A stretch of 64,000 nt of DNA, taken from assembly GCA_039636795.1 (NCBI GenBank), contig CP143430.1:3906001-3970000 (forward strand), given 5' to 3'. The notes beneath the pieces are model-generated. The model had not been told where the DNA came from, did no database searches, and saw only the letters and a list, made by a program, of their open reading frames with translations. This document shows positions 35,773 to 44,107 of this stretch, piece after piece; positions within the stretch are counted from its first letter, which is position 1; every line of letters begins with the position of its first letter. Made by a program: the position numbers and the translations under genes. Origin of the DNA: Micrococcaceae bacterium Sec5.1 (GTDB lineage Bacteria; Actinomycetota; Actinomycetes; Actinomycetales; Micrococcaceae).

Positions 35773-36768
35773 GTGACCATCATTGATAACGCCGTCTATG
35801 TAGAGGGCGTACGCACAGCCACCCCACGTAACCTTGAGCAGACATTCGAGACACTCTCGGAGCAAGGTGGTATGGCGTGGATCGGGCTATACAGGCCCAC
35901 CCGGGACGAGATGGCCGCCGTCGCCCACGAATTCGGCCTTCACGAACTCGCTGTGGAGGACGCTGTTTCAGCGCACCAGCGGCCAAAGCTGGAGCGCTAC
36001 GACAACAACCTCTTCACGGTCCTGCGGCCCGCCCGCTATCTGGATGCTTCCGAGACCGTGGAGTTTGGCGAGCTGCACATCTTCACTGGTCCCAATTTCG
36101 TGGTGACCATCCGCCATGCCGAGACCGGCGGAGTCGCTCGCGTCCGGCACCGTTTGGAGCAGCGCCCAGACCTTTTGCGGCATGGACCCGAAGCGGTGCT
36201 GTATGCCCTCCTGGACCAGGTGGTGGACGATTACGCGCCTGTGGTGGCCGGGCTTGAGAACGACATCGACGAAATTGAGGACCAGCTCTTCAGCGGCGAC
36301 ACCGCGGTTTCTCGACGGATCTATGAACTTGCCCGTGAAGTCATTCAATTCCAGCGGGCCATCCAGCCTCTTCCGGACATCATGGTCCTGCTGGAGAAGG
36401 GCTTCGAAAAGTACGGTGTGGACATCGAACTCCAGCGCTCCCTCCGCGACGTAGAGGACCACGTCCAGCGCGTCATCTCCAGGGTGAACTCCTTCAGGGA
36501 TCTCCTCCAGAACGCACTGACCCTTGACGGCACCCTGACAGCCAACCGCCAGAACGAGGCGAGCGCTGCGCAGAACGAGCAGGTCAAGAAGATTTCCTCG
36601 TGGGCTGCCATTCTGTTCGCTCCCTCGTTCGTGGCGGGCGTTTATGGCATGAACTTTGACCACATGCCGGAGCTGCACTGGGACTTCGGCTATCCAATGG
36701 CCATCGGGCTCATGGTCGGAGCAGCACTGCTCATGTATCTCATTTTCAAGCGGAAAGGCTGGCTGTGA
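35773..36768 (+). CDS. corA: Magnesium/cobalt transporter CorA
   Basis: 331 residues. Large cytoplasmic N-terminal domain, then two C-terminal helices with the signature YGMNFDHMPELHWDFGYP (GMN at 292-294). Forms a pentameric Mg2+ channel. The start is GTG 35773 with TAGCGT 6 nt upstream (leaderless type). Overlaps zapE by 4 bp. Confidence 0.94.
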   Translation: MTIIDNAVYVEGVRTATPRNLEQTFETLSEQGGMAWIGLYRPTRDEMAAVAHEFGLHELAVEDAVSAHQRPKLERYDNNLFTVLRPARYLDASETVEFGELHIFTGPNFVVTIRHAETGGVARVRHRLEQRPDLLRHGPEAVLYALLDQVVDDYAPVVAGLENDIDEIEDQLFSGDTAVSRRIYELAREVIQFQRAIQPLPDIMVLLEKGFEKYGVDIELQRSLRDVEDHVQRVISRVNSFRDLLQNALTLDGTLTANRQNEASAAQNEQVKKISSWAAILFAPSFVAGVYGMNFDHMPELHWDFGYPMAIGLMVGAALLMYLIFKRKGWL

Positions 36769-37934
36769 CGCCGCTATTCCCGCAACCAGGAAACCGTACC
36801 CAACGAGGGCAAGGCAACGGGGAAACCGTCCTGGCGCTCTTGGAGGGCTTCTCGCACGACGCCGGACGGTCAGGTTTCCAGCTTGAGTCCAGCCAGCATG
36901 AAGCAGCGCAGCGGTTGGCAGCCTTCGGTGCAGCGGTAACGGGCCGTCGTCGTACGCTACAGCAGAGGGCGCCGCGAAGCATCTATCTTCACGGACCTGT
37001 GGGTCGCGGCAAAACGTGGCTCATGGACAGTTTCCATGACAGGCTCCGGGCCCGGAAACGTCGCGTCCACTTTCACGATTTCTTCCGCAAGCTCCACGGC
37101 GGAACGCACCGTCCCGTTTCCGCGGATGGAACAGCCATACAGCACTCAGTGGATGTGCTCCTGGCGGACATCGATGTCCTGTTCTTTGATGAATTCCATG
37201 TCCACGACGTCGGGGATGGGATGTTCATGGCGCGATTGCTGCGATCCGCGGCGCAGCGTCGGATTCCCTTGGTGGTGACGTCCAACTACGCCCCGGACGA
37301 CTTGTTGCCCAATCCCTTGTGGCACGACCATTTTCTGCCCACCATCGAAGCCATCAAAGAGATGATGGAGATTGTGGAGATCAACGGCCCCGCCGATTTC
37401 CGGCGGTTTCCTGCAGCAGGTAGTGCTCCCGGCGACGCGCCCAAGGCCTTCAGCTCGGGCCGGATCATCACGCCGGGCACACCCAAGCAGCTGGGACGGT
37501 TGGGGCTCTTCCGGCCAACTGCATCCCAAAGCCGTGTGCTGACCCCAACAACGCAACCGATCCTGGTCAAGAACGCAGACCCGGACCTGCTCTGGGTGGG
37601 GTTTCCGGAATTGTGCGCAGGGCTGACCTCCACCGCGGACTTCCTGGCCTTGGCGCACAGTTTCAAGACCTGGGTCATCGACGACGTTCCCTCCGCTGCC
37701 GTGGGCGACCCTGCTTCCGCGCCCGCATGGCAGCGGTTCAGCAATGCCGTGGACGTGCTTCACGATCAGGACATCACCTTGTTCCTGATCGGCACGGGAC
37801 CCCTGGACTGGGACGCGGAGCCCTCCGGGAGCGTCCTGCCCGTGGATCTGGCCCGCATTGCCAGCCGCCTGTCCCTGTTGGGCAGGTGCGATCACGACGA
37901 TGCCCTAGCAATCGAAGAGGCCGCCGGAAGCTGA
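36765..37934 (+). CDS. zapE: ZapE/AFG1-type ATPase
   Basis: 389-residue AAA-like ATPase. Walker A GPVGRGKT (77-84) and Walker B DVLFFDEFHVHD (137-148), with the family run RIPLVVTSNYAPDDLLPNPLWHDHFLPTI and later LLWVGFPELCAG. In Proteobacteria ZapE acts on the Z ring; the actinobacterial role is not established. The start GTG overlaps corA by 4 bp. Confidence 0.93.
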   Translation: MTPLFPQPGNRTQRGQGNGETVLALLEGFSHDAGRSGFQLESSQHEAAQRLAAFGAAVTGRRRTLQQRAPRSIYLHGPVGRGKTWLMDSFHDRLRARKRRVHFHDFFRKLHGGTHRPVSADGTAIQHSVDVLLADIDVLFFDEFHVHDVGDGMFMARLLRSAAQRRIPLVVTSNYAPDDLLPNPLWHDHFLPTIEAIKEMMEIVEINGPADFRRFPAAGSAPGDAPKAFSSGRIITPGTPKQLGRLGLFRPTASQSRVLTPTTQPILVKNADPDLLWVGFPELCAGLTSTADFLALAHSFKTWVIDDVPSAAVGDPASAPAWQRFSNAVDVLHDQDITLFLIGTGPLDWDAEPSGSVLPVDLARIASRLSLLGRCDHDDALAIEEAAGS

Positions 37935-37949
37935 GTTTCGGGCGGCCTC
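37917..37949 (+). terminator. Terminator overlapping the zapE 3' end
   Basis: 9-bp stem (37917-37925 with 37941-37949) spanning the stop codon, followed by GGGACCTGTTTT on the + strand. Confidence 0.6.
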
Positions 37950-38013
37950 GGGACCTGTTTTCGGCCTGGGAATTTCGACCTCGGGACGGTGTGGCCCTTT
38001 GGGTTTTTTGCCG

Positions 38014-38544
38014 CTAGATCACGCCACCGGCAGCAGACGGCGCACTTGAATCACGCCCAGCATCGCCAACGCTCTCACGGGCAACGTAATTCTCGATATC
38101 GAAGAGGTTTTCCGCCCGCTCTGTGATGTTTAGAAGCGTGGTCATGGAGGCAACTTCCTCAACCTGTTCCTTCAGGAACCACAGCATGAACTGTTCGCCC
38201 AGGGCGTCGCCCTCTGCGCGGGCGGCGCGGAACATCTCCTCAATGTTGCGCGTGACTTCCCTTTCCTGCTCAAGGGCCAAAGCGATGGGTTCCTTGGCGT
38301 TGGCGAAGTTGTTGCGAACCGGGGCGATGCCGGGAATCTCGACGGGTACGTTACGGTCCAGCATGTACTGGACCATCATCATGGCGTGGTTCCGCTCCTC
38401 GAGGGACTGGCGGTAAAAATGCCGGGCAAGTTGCGGCAAGTCCTGACCGTCAAAATACACGGCTACTGCAATGTATTGCTGGGAGGCCGCAAACTCATTG
38501 GCGACCTGAACGGACAACAGCTCATTGAATGTCTTGTTAGCCAT
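38014..38544 (-). CDS. Ferritin
   Basis: 176-residue non-haem ferritin. Ferroxidase-type residues lie in VQVANEFAASQQYIAVAVYFDGQDLPQLARHFYRQSLEERNHAMMMVQYM and in WFLKEQVEEV. Oxidises and stores iron in a 24-mer shell. Residues 155-176 are a flexible Ser/Ala tail. TAGGAT lies 7 nt before ATG 38544. It is 45 bp behind the crcB pair on the same strand but has its own promoter signal. Confidence 0.94.
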   Translation of the reverse strand: MANKTFNELLSVQVANEFAASQQYIAVAVYFDGQDLPQLARHFYRQSLEERNHAMMMVQYMLDRNVPVEIPGIAPVRNNFANAKEPIALALEQEREVTRNIEEMFRAARAEGDALGEQFMLWFLKEQVEEVASMTTLLNITERAENLFDIENYVARESVGDAGRDSSAPSAAGGVI

Positions 38545-38589
38545 GGCACCGATCCTACAGCCGGGCTAAGACAGCCAGGCAGCGACCTG

Positions 38590-38961
38590 TTAAGCCAGCA
38601 GCAGAGCGAACCAAACACCGGCAGCGGCAGCCCCGACGCTGACAGCCATGGAACCCAAGCCGTTGACAAGCGCCAGCCCCATCCGCCCGCTCTGCACCAG
38701 CCGGATGGTCTCCAGGCTTGCCGTGCTGAAGGTGGTGTAGCCACCCAGGAAACCAGTGCCGAGGATGAGTTGAAGGGATTCGGGGGCCTGCCCTTGCATC
38801 ACCAGGCCAGCCAGGAACCCGAGGAGCAAGGAGCCGGAAACATTGATGAAGATGGTGGCCCATGGCAGGGCCGTACGAAGGCGTGCCCGGATGAGCCCGT
38901 CCAGAATGAATCTGGCAGCGGCGCCGAGTCCCCCCGCCAGGGCCAACAGGAGGACGGTCAT
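38590..38961 (-). CDS. crcB: Fluoride ion channel FluC/CrcB, subunit 2
   Basis: 123 residues, four helices. Motifs GGLGAAARFILD, INVSGSLLLGFLAG, and GGYTTFSTASLE, whose TTFS holds the pore Phe. Start ATG 38961 overlaps the upstream crcB stop by 4 bp (ATGA). Paired crcB genes in Gram-positives usually make a dual-topology heterodimer that expels F-. Confidence 0.93.
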   Translation of the reverse strand: MTVLLLALAGGLGAAARFILDGLIRARLRTALPWATIFINVSGSLLLGFLAGLVMQGQAPESLQLILGTGFLGGYTTFSTASLETIRLVQSGRMGLALVNGLGSMAVSVGAAAAGVWFALLLA

Positions 38962-39389
38962 TTCGCCCGCCGGTGGTGCCATGCAGCGAGCCAGATTCCG
39001 GTTGTGGTTGCCACCGCCCCACCCAGCAGGCTCACACCCAGATAACTTGTAGCACCAGTCGTGTCTCCTTCGGTAAACAGGTGAACCGCATCCAATGCGA
39101 GCGTGCTGTAGGTGGTGTAGGCACCCAGAAAGCCCGTACCCAAGGCGAGGCGCAGCATCCGGCGACGTCCGACGTCGGGCCCCCTCCTCGCCAGCCCCTC
39201 CAGCAAAGCGCCGAGCGCCAAGGCGCCGGAAAGGTTGATGAGGAGGGTGGGCAACGGCCAGGACCCTGGCGCGGGAATCAAGAGTCCGAGGCCGTAACGG
39301 GCGAGCGCCCCCAGGACGCCGCCTACGGCCACCATTCCAATGAACCCCCAGTGAAGATGGACCGGACGCCTGATCTCAGTCGTCATCAT
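38958..39389 (-). CDS. crcB: Fluoride ion channel FluC/CrcB, subunit 1
   Basis: 143 residues with the same fold: VGGVLGALARYGLGLL, INLSGALALGALLEG, GAYTTYSTLALD. It begins at ATG 39389 (or 39386), overlapping the universal-stress-protein gene by 14 bp. TTYS replaces TTFS, a small difference between the pair that fits specialised partners. Confidence 0.93.
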   Translation of the reverse strand: MMTTEIRRPVHLHWGFIGMVAVGGVLGALARYGLGLLIPAPGSWPLPTLLINLSGALALGALLEGLARRGPDVGRRRMLRLALGTGFLGAYTTYSTLALDAVHLFTEGDTTGATSYLGVSLLGGAVATTTGIWLAAWHHRRAK

Positions 39390-39882
39390 CCACCGGTACC
39401 CGTGGCTCAACGGGTACAACGAGCACAGGACGGTCTTGGCGGTGGAAGAGCTGCCGGGCAATGGAGCCGGCCGTCAGTTCTTTGATGGCTGAACCGAGCT
39501 TGCGGTCCCTGGAGCCCACCACAATCATGGACGCCCCGATATCTTCGGCCTCACGGGCCAACGCCCGTGCCGGCTCCCCTGCCAGGGAAACGATGGACCA
39601 GTTCAGATCAGCTTCGGCCAACTGGGTGGCAATTGCTGTCCGCACGGATTCCGGGGCGCTCTCGGCATCGTCATCCACGCCGTCGGGATCAATCGGGGCC
39701 GATGGACCGCCCGTGGTGCCGTCCACGGGATAGGCCGTCACGTCGACGAACGCGCACACCAGTGGGAGCCCGGCGCTCAGCGCCACCTCAGCGGCGCGCT
39801 CGACGACGACGGGCCGCTGCCCGGGCATGACACCTACCAGGATGGGGCCGGCGAGGCCTTTGGGTGCTGGGATCCCGGTCAT
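39376..39882 (-). CDS. Universal stress protein (UspA family)
   Basis: 168 residues; the C-terminal ATP-binding motif IVVGSRDRKLGSAIKELTAGSIARQLFHRQDRPVLVVP resembles the G-2x-G-9x-G(S/T) pattern but lacks a clean GxGxG start. ATG 39882 has AGGAGG 9 nt upstream. It lies between yjdM and crcB in one transcription direction. Confidence 0.9.
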   Translation of the reverse strand: MTGIPAPKGLAGPILVGVMPGQRPVVVERAAEVALSAGLPLVCAFVDVTAYPVDGTTGGPSAPIDPDGVDDDAESAPESVRTAIATQLAEADLNWSIVSLAGEPARALAREAEDIGASMIVVGSRDRKLGSAIKELTAGSIARQLFHRQDRPVLVVPVEPRVPVDDDD

Positions 39883-39897
39883 GGTGAAGTCCTCCTG

Positions 39898-40242
39898 TCA
39901 GACTTTCTTTACGACGCTGGACTTGAGCTGCATGGGGCCGAATCCGTCCACTTTGCAGTCAATATCGTGATCCCCCACCCCGTCGACGAGGCGGATATTC
40001 CGCACTTTGGTGCCCACCTTGATGGCCGTGGCGCTGCCCTTGACTTTGAGGTCCTTGACCACCGTGACGGTGTCGCCGTCGCTCAGAATATTGCCCACCG
40101 CGTCTTTGATGACGTGCGCCTGCACATCACTCTCGGCGGTGGGTGACCATTCGTGGGCGCATTCAGGGCAAACGAGCAGCACGCCCACCTGGTAGGTGTA
40201 TTCACTGGAGCATTCGGGGCACGGAGGCAGGGAGTCGTTCAC
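39898..40242 (-). CDS. YjdM/PhnA-family zinc-ribbon protein
   Basis: 114 residues. N-terminal zinc ribbon [21 protein letters not shown], then PhnA domain ([23 protein letters not shown]). Despite the old PhnA name, it has no proven phosphonate role. GTG 40242 is preceded by TAGAAT at 6 nt (leaderless type). First gene of the minus-strand group yjdM-usp-crcB-crcB. Confidence 0.92.
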   Translation of the reverse strand: MNDSLPPCPECSSEYTYQVGVLLVCPECAHEWSPTAESDVQAHVIKDAVGNILSDGDTVTVVKDLKVKGSATAIKVGTKVRNIRLVDGVGDHDIDCKVDGFGPMQLKSSVVKKV

Positions 40243-40345
40243 AGGGTAATTCTAAGGCGCCATCCACTGCCGCCCGGCTCTTCAACCACAGCCCGATCGC
40301 GTGCCTCCGTCACAACCACATTACGAAGGCGCGCCGCCGAATCTG

Positions 40346-40374
40346 TTGCCCCATGTCGGATCGACACATAGGCT
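40346..40374 (+). promoter_or_regulatory. Promoter upstream of cspA
   Basis: TTGCCC (40346-40351), 17-nt spacer, TAGGCT (40369-40374). It would give an untranslated leader of about 65 nt before cspA, as is common for cold-shock mRNAs. Confidence 0.45.
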
Positions 40375-40446
40375 CAATAATGTGAGTGGCGGGGACGGTG
40401 ATCCGACAAGCGGTACCGACCAGCGACCCGTGAAGGAAAAACAAGC

Positions 40447-40650
40447 ATGGCTACAGGCACAGTAAAATGGTTCAACGCTGAAAAGGGCTTCGGATTTATT
40501 GCCCCGGACGACGGTGGCCCGGATGTATTCGCCCACTATTCCGCAATTACCTCCAGCGGATACCGTTCCTTGGACGAGAACCAGAAGGTCCAGTTCGACA
40601 TCACCCAAGGCCCCAAGGGACCTCAGGCGGAGAACATCCAACCCCTCTAA
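40447..40650 (+). CDS. Cold-shock protein (CspA family)
   Basis: 67-residue single OB-fold RNA chaperone. [18 protein letters not shown] includes RNP1 (KGFGFI) and VFAHYSAI is RNP2. ATG 40447 has GAAGGA about 9 nt upstream. A strong terminator follows. Regulation by temperature is inferred from the family and its leader. Confidence 0.97.
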   Translation: MATGTVKWFNAEKGFGFIAPDDGGPDVFAHYSAITSSGYRSLDENQKVQFDITQGPKGPQAENIQPL

Positions 40651-40663
40651 ACTCCCACAAGAA

Positions 40664-40692
40664 ACCGGCCAGGCACGTTGTGCCTGGCCGGT
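40664..40692 (+). terminator. Intrinsic terminator of cspA
   Basis: 13-bp stem (40664-40676 with 40680-40692) with a 3-nt loop, followed by TTTTGTTG. Confidence 0.92.
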
Positions 40693-40712
40693 TTTGTTGT
40701 CGGCGAAATCTG

Positions 40713-40785
40713 TGGAGCTAAGGAGATTCGAACTCCTGACCTCTTCGATGCGAACGAAGCGCTCTACCAACTGAGCTATAGCCCC
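40713..40785 (-). tRNA. tRNA-Ala (anticodon CGC)
   Basis: 73 nt, folds as a full cloverleaf. Acceptor arms GGGGCTA and TAGCTCC pair with G3-U70, the alanine identity element. The anticodon loop is TTCGCAT (anticodon CGC, reads GCG). T-arm AGGAG-TTCGAAT-CTCCT. CCA is not encoded. 68 bp from the left end of the insertion sequence. Confidence 0.96.
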
Positions 40786-40848
40786 TGGGCACGGCGTCTA
40801 CGGCCAGGCCAGTGTCCCTAGGCTACAAAGTTTCCCGGCGCTTTTCCA

Positions 40849-40853
40849 ACCAC
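40849..40853. repeat. Left target-site duplication (ACCAC)
   Basis: 5-bp direct repeat matching 42269-42273 on the other side of the IS. Confidence 0.8.
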
Positions 40854-40918
40854 CGCGTTGACTCATTGAAAACCTCCGCGTAGCCGGATACGTTGCCTCA
40901 TTTGAAAACCTCCGCGTA
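40854..40918. repeat. Left-end transposase-site array (two repeats)
   Basis: L1 from GTTGACTCATTGAAAACC (40857) and L2 from GTTGCCTCATTTGAAAACC (40892), both continuing CTCCGCGTA; they start 35 bp apart. L2 is the exact inverse of the right-end copy R2 over 24 bp. Confidence 0.85.
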
Positions 40919-40979
40919 ACGGCGTGGTTCGCAAGTGTGGCGGCGGTTCGGGGCTATGCCCGTTTTCATGGAGCTAACG

Positions 40980-42164
40980 ATGGCCCAGCGGCAAGCTGTG
41001 ACGAAGAAGAAAGCCCTCGCCTATAAGGGTGCTGATCGGTCAGGGAAGTCCCGGATCCTGAACGAACTGGTCGAGCTGACCGGTTGGCACCGCGACTACG
41101 CCCGGGCAGCGCTGCGGGAGGCTCTGGTCCTGAAAGTTGTCAGGCCCAGGCCGGGCAGGACCCCGGTCTACGGCCCCGATCTGGTGCCGCCGCTGATCAA
41201 ATGCTGGGCGGTGCTGCGCGCCCCTGCCGGCAGGCTGTTGGCCCCGATGCTGCCTGTCTTGGTGCCGCTGCTGCGCCGGGACAAAGAGCTTGAGATCACC
41301 GACGGGCAGGCGGATTTGCTGATGCGAATGAGCGCGGCAACCATCGACCGCAAACTCGCCGGCGAACGGTCGAAGATGGTCCTGCGGGGCCGATCCCACA
41401 CGAAGCCGGGCACTCTCCTGAAATCCCAGATCCCGATCCGTACGTGGGCCGAGTGGGACGACGCCGTCCCGGGATTTGTGGAGATCGATCTGGTCGGCCA
41501 CGAGGGAGGCAACAGCTTCGGGGAGTTCTGCTGCACCCTGACGGTGACGGACATCGCCACGGGCTGGACCGTGAACCGGTCGGTGCGGAACAAGGCCGCC
41601 AAATGGGTCTTCGAGGCCCTTGAACACGTCACTGCGGTCTTTCCGTTCCCCATCATCGGCATCGATTCGGACAACGGTTCCGAGTTCATCAACGAGCATC
41701 TGCTGGCCTACTGCCACGCGCACCAAATCACGTTCACCAGATCCAGGCCAGGCAACAAGAACGACGGAGCCCACGTGGAGCAGAAGAACTGGGCCAGGGT
41801 CCGGGAACTGGTCGGCTACCTGCGCTACGACACCACCGCGGAGTTGGAGAAACTCAACGAGATCTGGGAGCTGGACCGTGTCTTCACCAACTACCTGCTG
41901 CCCCAGCAGAAGCTACTCTCCAAGCAGCGGCACGGCGCGAAAGTCACCAAGAAACACGACGCGCCAGCCACACCCCACCAACGCGCGATCCGGCATGAAC
42001 GGATGCACAAACGCCCTGTCATCCAGATGAACGCCGCCTTCAAACGCATCAAGCCCGGAGCCCTCTCACGTCAGATTCTGGCGCTCACCGGACAGCTGGA
42101 AACACTGGCCCTGGTCAAGAAACCAGCACCCCTCAAACCCGTAAACCGAGCCTGGAACGGCTAG
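40980..42164 (+). CDS. Transposase with integrase (rve-type DDE) core
   Basis: 394 residues from ATG 40980. N-terminal HTH-like region (SGKSRILNELVELTGWHRDYARAAL), then DDE core with FVEIDLVGH (first Asp), IGIDSDNGSEFIN (second Asp) and AHVEQKNW (Glu), and a basic C-terminus. I chose ATG 40980 because GGAG lies 6 nt upstream; ATG 40968 and GTG 40935 are also in frame. Cuts and joins the IS ends, presumably by binding the approximately 25-bp repeats. Confidence 0.88.
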   Translation: MAQRQAVTKKKALAYKGADRSGKSRILNELVELTGWHRDYARAALREALVLKVVRPRPGRTPVYGPDLVPPLIKCWAVLRAPAGRLLAPMLPVLVPLLRRDKELEITDGQADLLMRMSAATIDRKLAGERSKMVLRGRSHTKPGTLLKSQIPIRTWAEWDDAVPGFVEIDLVGHEGGNSFGEFCCTLTVTDIATGWTVNRSVRNKAAKWVFEALEHVTAVFPFPIIGIDSDNGSEFINEHLLAYCHAHQITFTRSRPGNKNDGAHVEQKNWARVRELVGYLRYDTTAELEKLNEIWELDRVFTNYLLPQQKLLSKQRHGAKVTKKHDAPATPHQRAIRHERMHKRPVIQMNAAFKRIKPGALSRQILALTGQLETLALVKKPAPLKPVNRAWNG

Positions 42165-42169
42165 GCAAT

Positions 42170-42268
42170 CCGGAGGTTCTTCAACGAGGCAACGAAGCCA
42201 CTCATCCGGAGGTTTTCAAATGAGGCAACGTATTACTCTTCCCGGAGGTATTGCAATGAGGCAACAGG
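42170..42268. repeat. Right-end transposase-site array (three repeats)
   Basis: R1 (42170-42193), R2 (42206-42229) and R3 (42242-42265), each CCGGAGGT...GAGGCAAC, start 36 bp apart; inverted relative to L1 and L2. Confidence 0.85.
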
Positions 42269-43043
42269 ACCACGACACGAACGTTTCAGTGCCATACCTT
42301 TGCTCGGGCATGAGGTTGAGTCCTGCGCGCAGGTAGGCGCCCATGGCACCCGGCAGTGGGACTTCCAGAACCTTGCCTCGTGCGCCAGTAATGGCTTTCC
42401 ACGACGCCGCCATGTCCTTCATGGCCAGGACCTCGGGGCCGCCAACGGTTCTGACCCGGTGCTGCTCGGGAGAAGGCGGTTCCAGCGCAGCTTCGAGCAA
42501 TGCAGCTACGGCTTCCCTAGGTGAGATCGTCTGGAACCGCACTCCCTTGAACACCGGAATCAACCGTATCTTTGCACCTGCACTAAAGATCATTTCGACC
42601 AGGCTGTGGAATTGCGTGGCTCTGATAACCACCGTTTCCAGTTCGGCCCTCGCGTAGACCCGTTCCTTTGCCGCTTTGGAGACATAGTAGGAATGGGCGC
42701 TCTTGTCGCAGTTGATAATCGACAACGCCACAGCCCTGCGAACACCTGCCTGGTGAGCCACGCCAAGAAGACGCTTGCCGCCATCGGCAAATTCCTTTTG
42801 GGGTTTCCCGAACCGGCCCTCAAGGCAATCAATGACGACGTCGGCACCCGCCAGCGCAGCTGCCAGGCCATCGCCTGTGGTGACGTCGCCAGCAAAGTAG
42901 GTGACGCCGTCGTGATGCTTCTCCGAACCGCGAGGCGGCACACGGCGACTCAGGACGGATACTGTGTGCCCGGCGTCGAGCGCCTGGCGAACAACTTCAC
43001 GGCCTGCCTGGCCGGTGCCACCCGCAACACAGAGCGTGGTCAT
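42216..43043 (-). CDS. NAD(P)H-binding oxidoreductase (SDR-like), C-terminus replaced by the IS
   Basis: 275 residues. N-terminal dinucleotide motif VAGGTGQAGREVVRQAL, then GADVVIDCLEGR, and an atypical SDR/NmrA-like fold; likely uses NAD(P)H, substrate unknown. The IS inserted after codon Trp258-region: from there the protein reads SCCLIAIPPGRVIRCLI encoded by repeats R3 and R2 and stops at 42216. Before insertion the end would have been ...VSWLEKRRETL with stop at 40823-40825. The loss of only about 8 native residues may leave it active. It follows sepX by 6 bp. Confidence 0.85.
   Translation of the reverse strand: MTTLCVAGGTGQAGREVVRQALDAGHTVSVLSRRVPPRGSEKHHDGVTYFAGDVTTGDGLAAALAGADVVIDCLEGRFGKPQKEFADGGKRLLGVAHQAGVRRAVALSIINCDKSAHSYYVSKAAKERVYARAELETVVIRATQFHSLVEMIFSAGAKIRLIPVFKGVRFQTISPREAVAALLEAALEPPSPEQHRVRTVGGPEVLAMKDMAASWKAITGARGKVLEVPLPGAMGAYLRAGLNLMPEQRYGTETFVSWSCCLIAIPPGRVIRCLI
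42269..42273. repeat. Right target-site duplication (ACCAC)
   Basis: Second copy of the 5-bp target repeat. Confidence 0.8.
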
Positions 43044-43049
43044 GCCGGG

Positions 43050-44009
43050 CTAGGCGCGGCGACGCTGCAGGACATCGTCCAGGTTGCTCAAGGCACTCTG
43101 CCCCTTGGATGCAGTGCGCACCTGCGCAGCTGCTGCGGCCTCCGCCTGCTCAACACTTTGCTTCAGCACCGGCTTGCCCACAGGCTTGGGAGCGTCTGGA
43201 AGATCCAAAGGCTCCGGAGCGGGGCGCGGCGCCTTCGCGGCACCCACGTAGGTGGGCTTGGGCACCTCAACCGGTTCCCAGCTGGCATCCTCGGAACCAG
43301 CGGCCCCTTCGGCGGACCTATCACCAGCGGACTTGTCACCAGCAGACTTGTCTCCGGCCGCTAGGGCAACAGCCAAGGCAGCCTGGCGTAGTTCCACGGC
43401 CGAAAGGCGTGCGGCTTCCAGCTTTCCGGCCTCAGCATCGAAAACCGGGGTTTCCTTGGCTTCGACAGGCGCTTCCTTTGGCAAGTACCGTGCCGGGGTT
43501 TGGATGGGCACCACTGGTGCAGCCCGCCGCGCACGGCGTTCACGGAGATCCCGGAGGGCGAGTCGCCGCAAAGTCACCACGGCAAGTACCGAACCAACGA
43601 ACGACACCAACGGCAGCCAGACAGTACCGGTGCCGAACAGCCGCAGCATGCCCGAAACAATGGCGGTCAGCAGCAAAGCGAGGCCGGACAACGCCAAGGT
43701 AAGCCGGGCATAACGAATCGTAAAGGGAGTTGCGGGCGGCTTTCTGGCAGACGACTCAGCCACGCTGGATTCCTGGGGCGACGCCGGTGCTTTGCTGTGC
43801 ATGGTCTCCATCGGTTTCTCCTGCCGGGGTGCCAAAGTCAGTACCACCCCTGCCTGCGTTTCGTCTGGTTCGTCGTCAAATGCCTCTGCTGAAACAGTGG
43901 CCGCCTGGACCTGCTGCCGTCTGTTCCGAAGAACGTAAGGAGCGACCCATACCATCCAAAGCGCGACAGTGACCACAAGGATCACTGAGCTGCTGAGAGG
44001 GAAGTCCAC
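43050..44009 (-). CDS. SepX/GlpR-like membrane protein
   Basis: 319 residues. N-terminal helix (SSSVILVVTVALWMVWVAPYVL) then RNRRQQ, a linker, two central helices (about 103-125 and 130-150), and a long acidic/Pro/Ala-rich cytoplasmic tail with a short repeat AGDKSAGDKSAGDRS. Gene order with rimJ and galU matches the actinobacterial sepX/glpR locus, whose product binds the Z-ring membrane machinery (SepF, Glp). Start GTG 44009 with TACGGT 7 nt upstream; TTG 44015 is possible. Homology is inferred from topology and synteny. Confidence 0.7.
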   Translation of the reverse strand: MDFPLSSSVILVVTVALWMVWVAPYVLRNRRQQVQAATVSAEAFDDEPDETQAGVVLTLAPRQEKPMETMHSKAPASPQESSVAESSARKPPATPFTIRYARLTLALSGLALLLTAIVSGMLRLFGTGTVWLPLVSFVGSVLAVVTLRRLALRDLRERRARRAAPVVPIQTPARYLPKEAPVEAKETPVFDAEAGKLEAARLSAVELRQAALAVALAAGDKSAGDKSAGDRSAEGAAGSEDASWEPVEVPKPTYVGAAKAPRPAPEPLDLPDAPKPVGKPVLKQSVEQAEAAAAAQVRTASKGQSALSNLDDVLQRRRA

Positions 44010-44107
44010 ATTCAAAACCGTAGAAGCAAATCATCAGGGGCGGCGGCATTGCGGTCGGTGTGTCGTCGGCGAGTCCACAAATGAATGGAGATACGGCTCA
44101 AAAGGGG

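Larger units (their letters stand above)
40854..42268 (+). mobile_element. 1415-bp insertion sequence with one DDE transposase
   Basis: Bounded by the ACCAC duplication. Termini CGCGTTGACTCATTG and, inverted, CCTGTTGCCTCATTG match at 12 of 15. Each end carries several further copies of an approximately 25-bp repeat. One gene encodes the transposase and no IstB-like helper. The copy looks complete and its transposase frame is open, so it may be active. I cannot place it in a named IS family with confidence. Confidence 0.9.

Noticed and set aside
40243..40446. Possible fluoride riboswitch ahead of the yjdM-usp-crcB group
   Set aside because: No conserved crcB-motif core or pseudoknot pattern is visible, and yjdM appears leaderless.
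40713..42268. tRNA-Ala with adjacent mobile DNA as a genomic-island attachment site
   Set aside because: There is no integrase or tRNA 3'-end duplication; the ACCAC duplication shows simple transposition 64 bp away from the tRNA.
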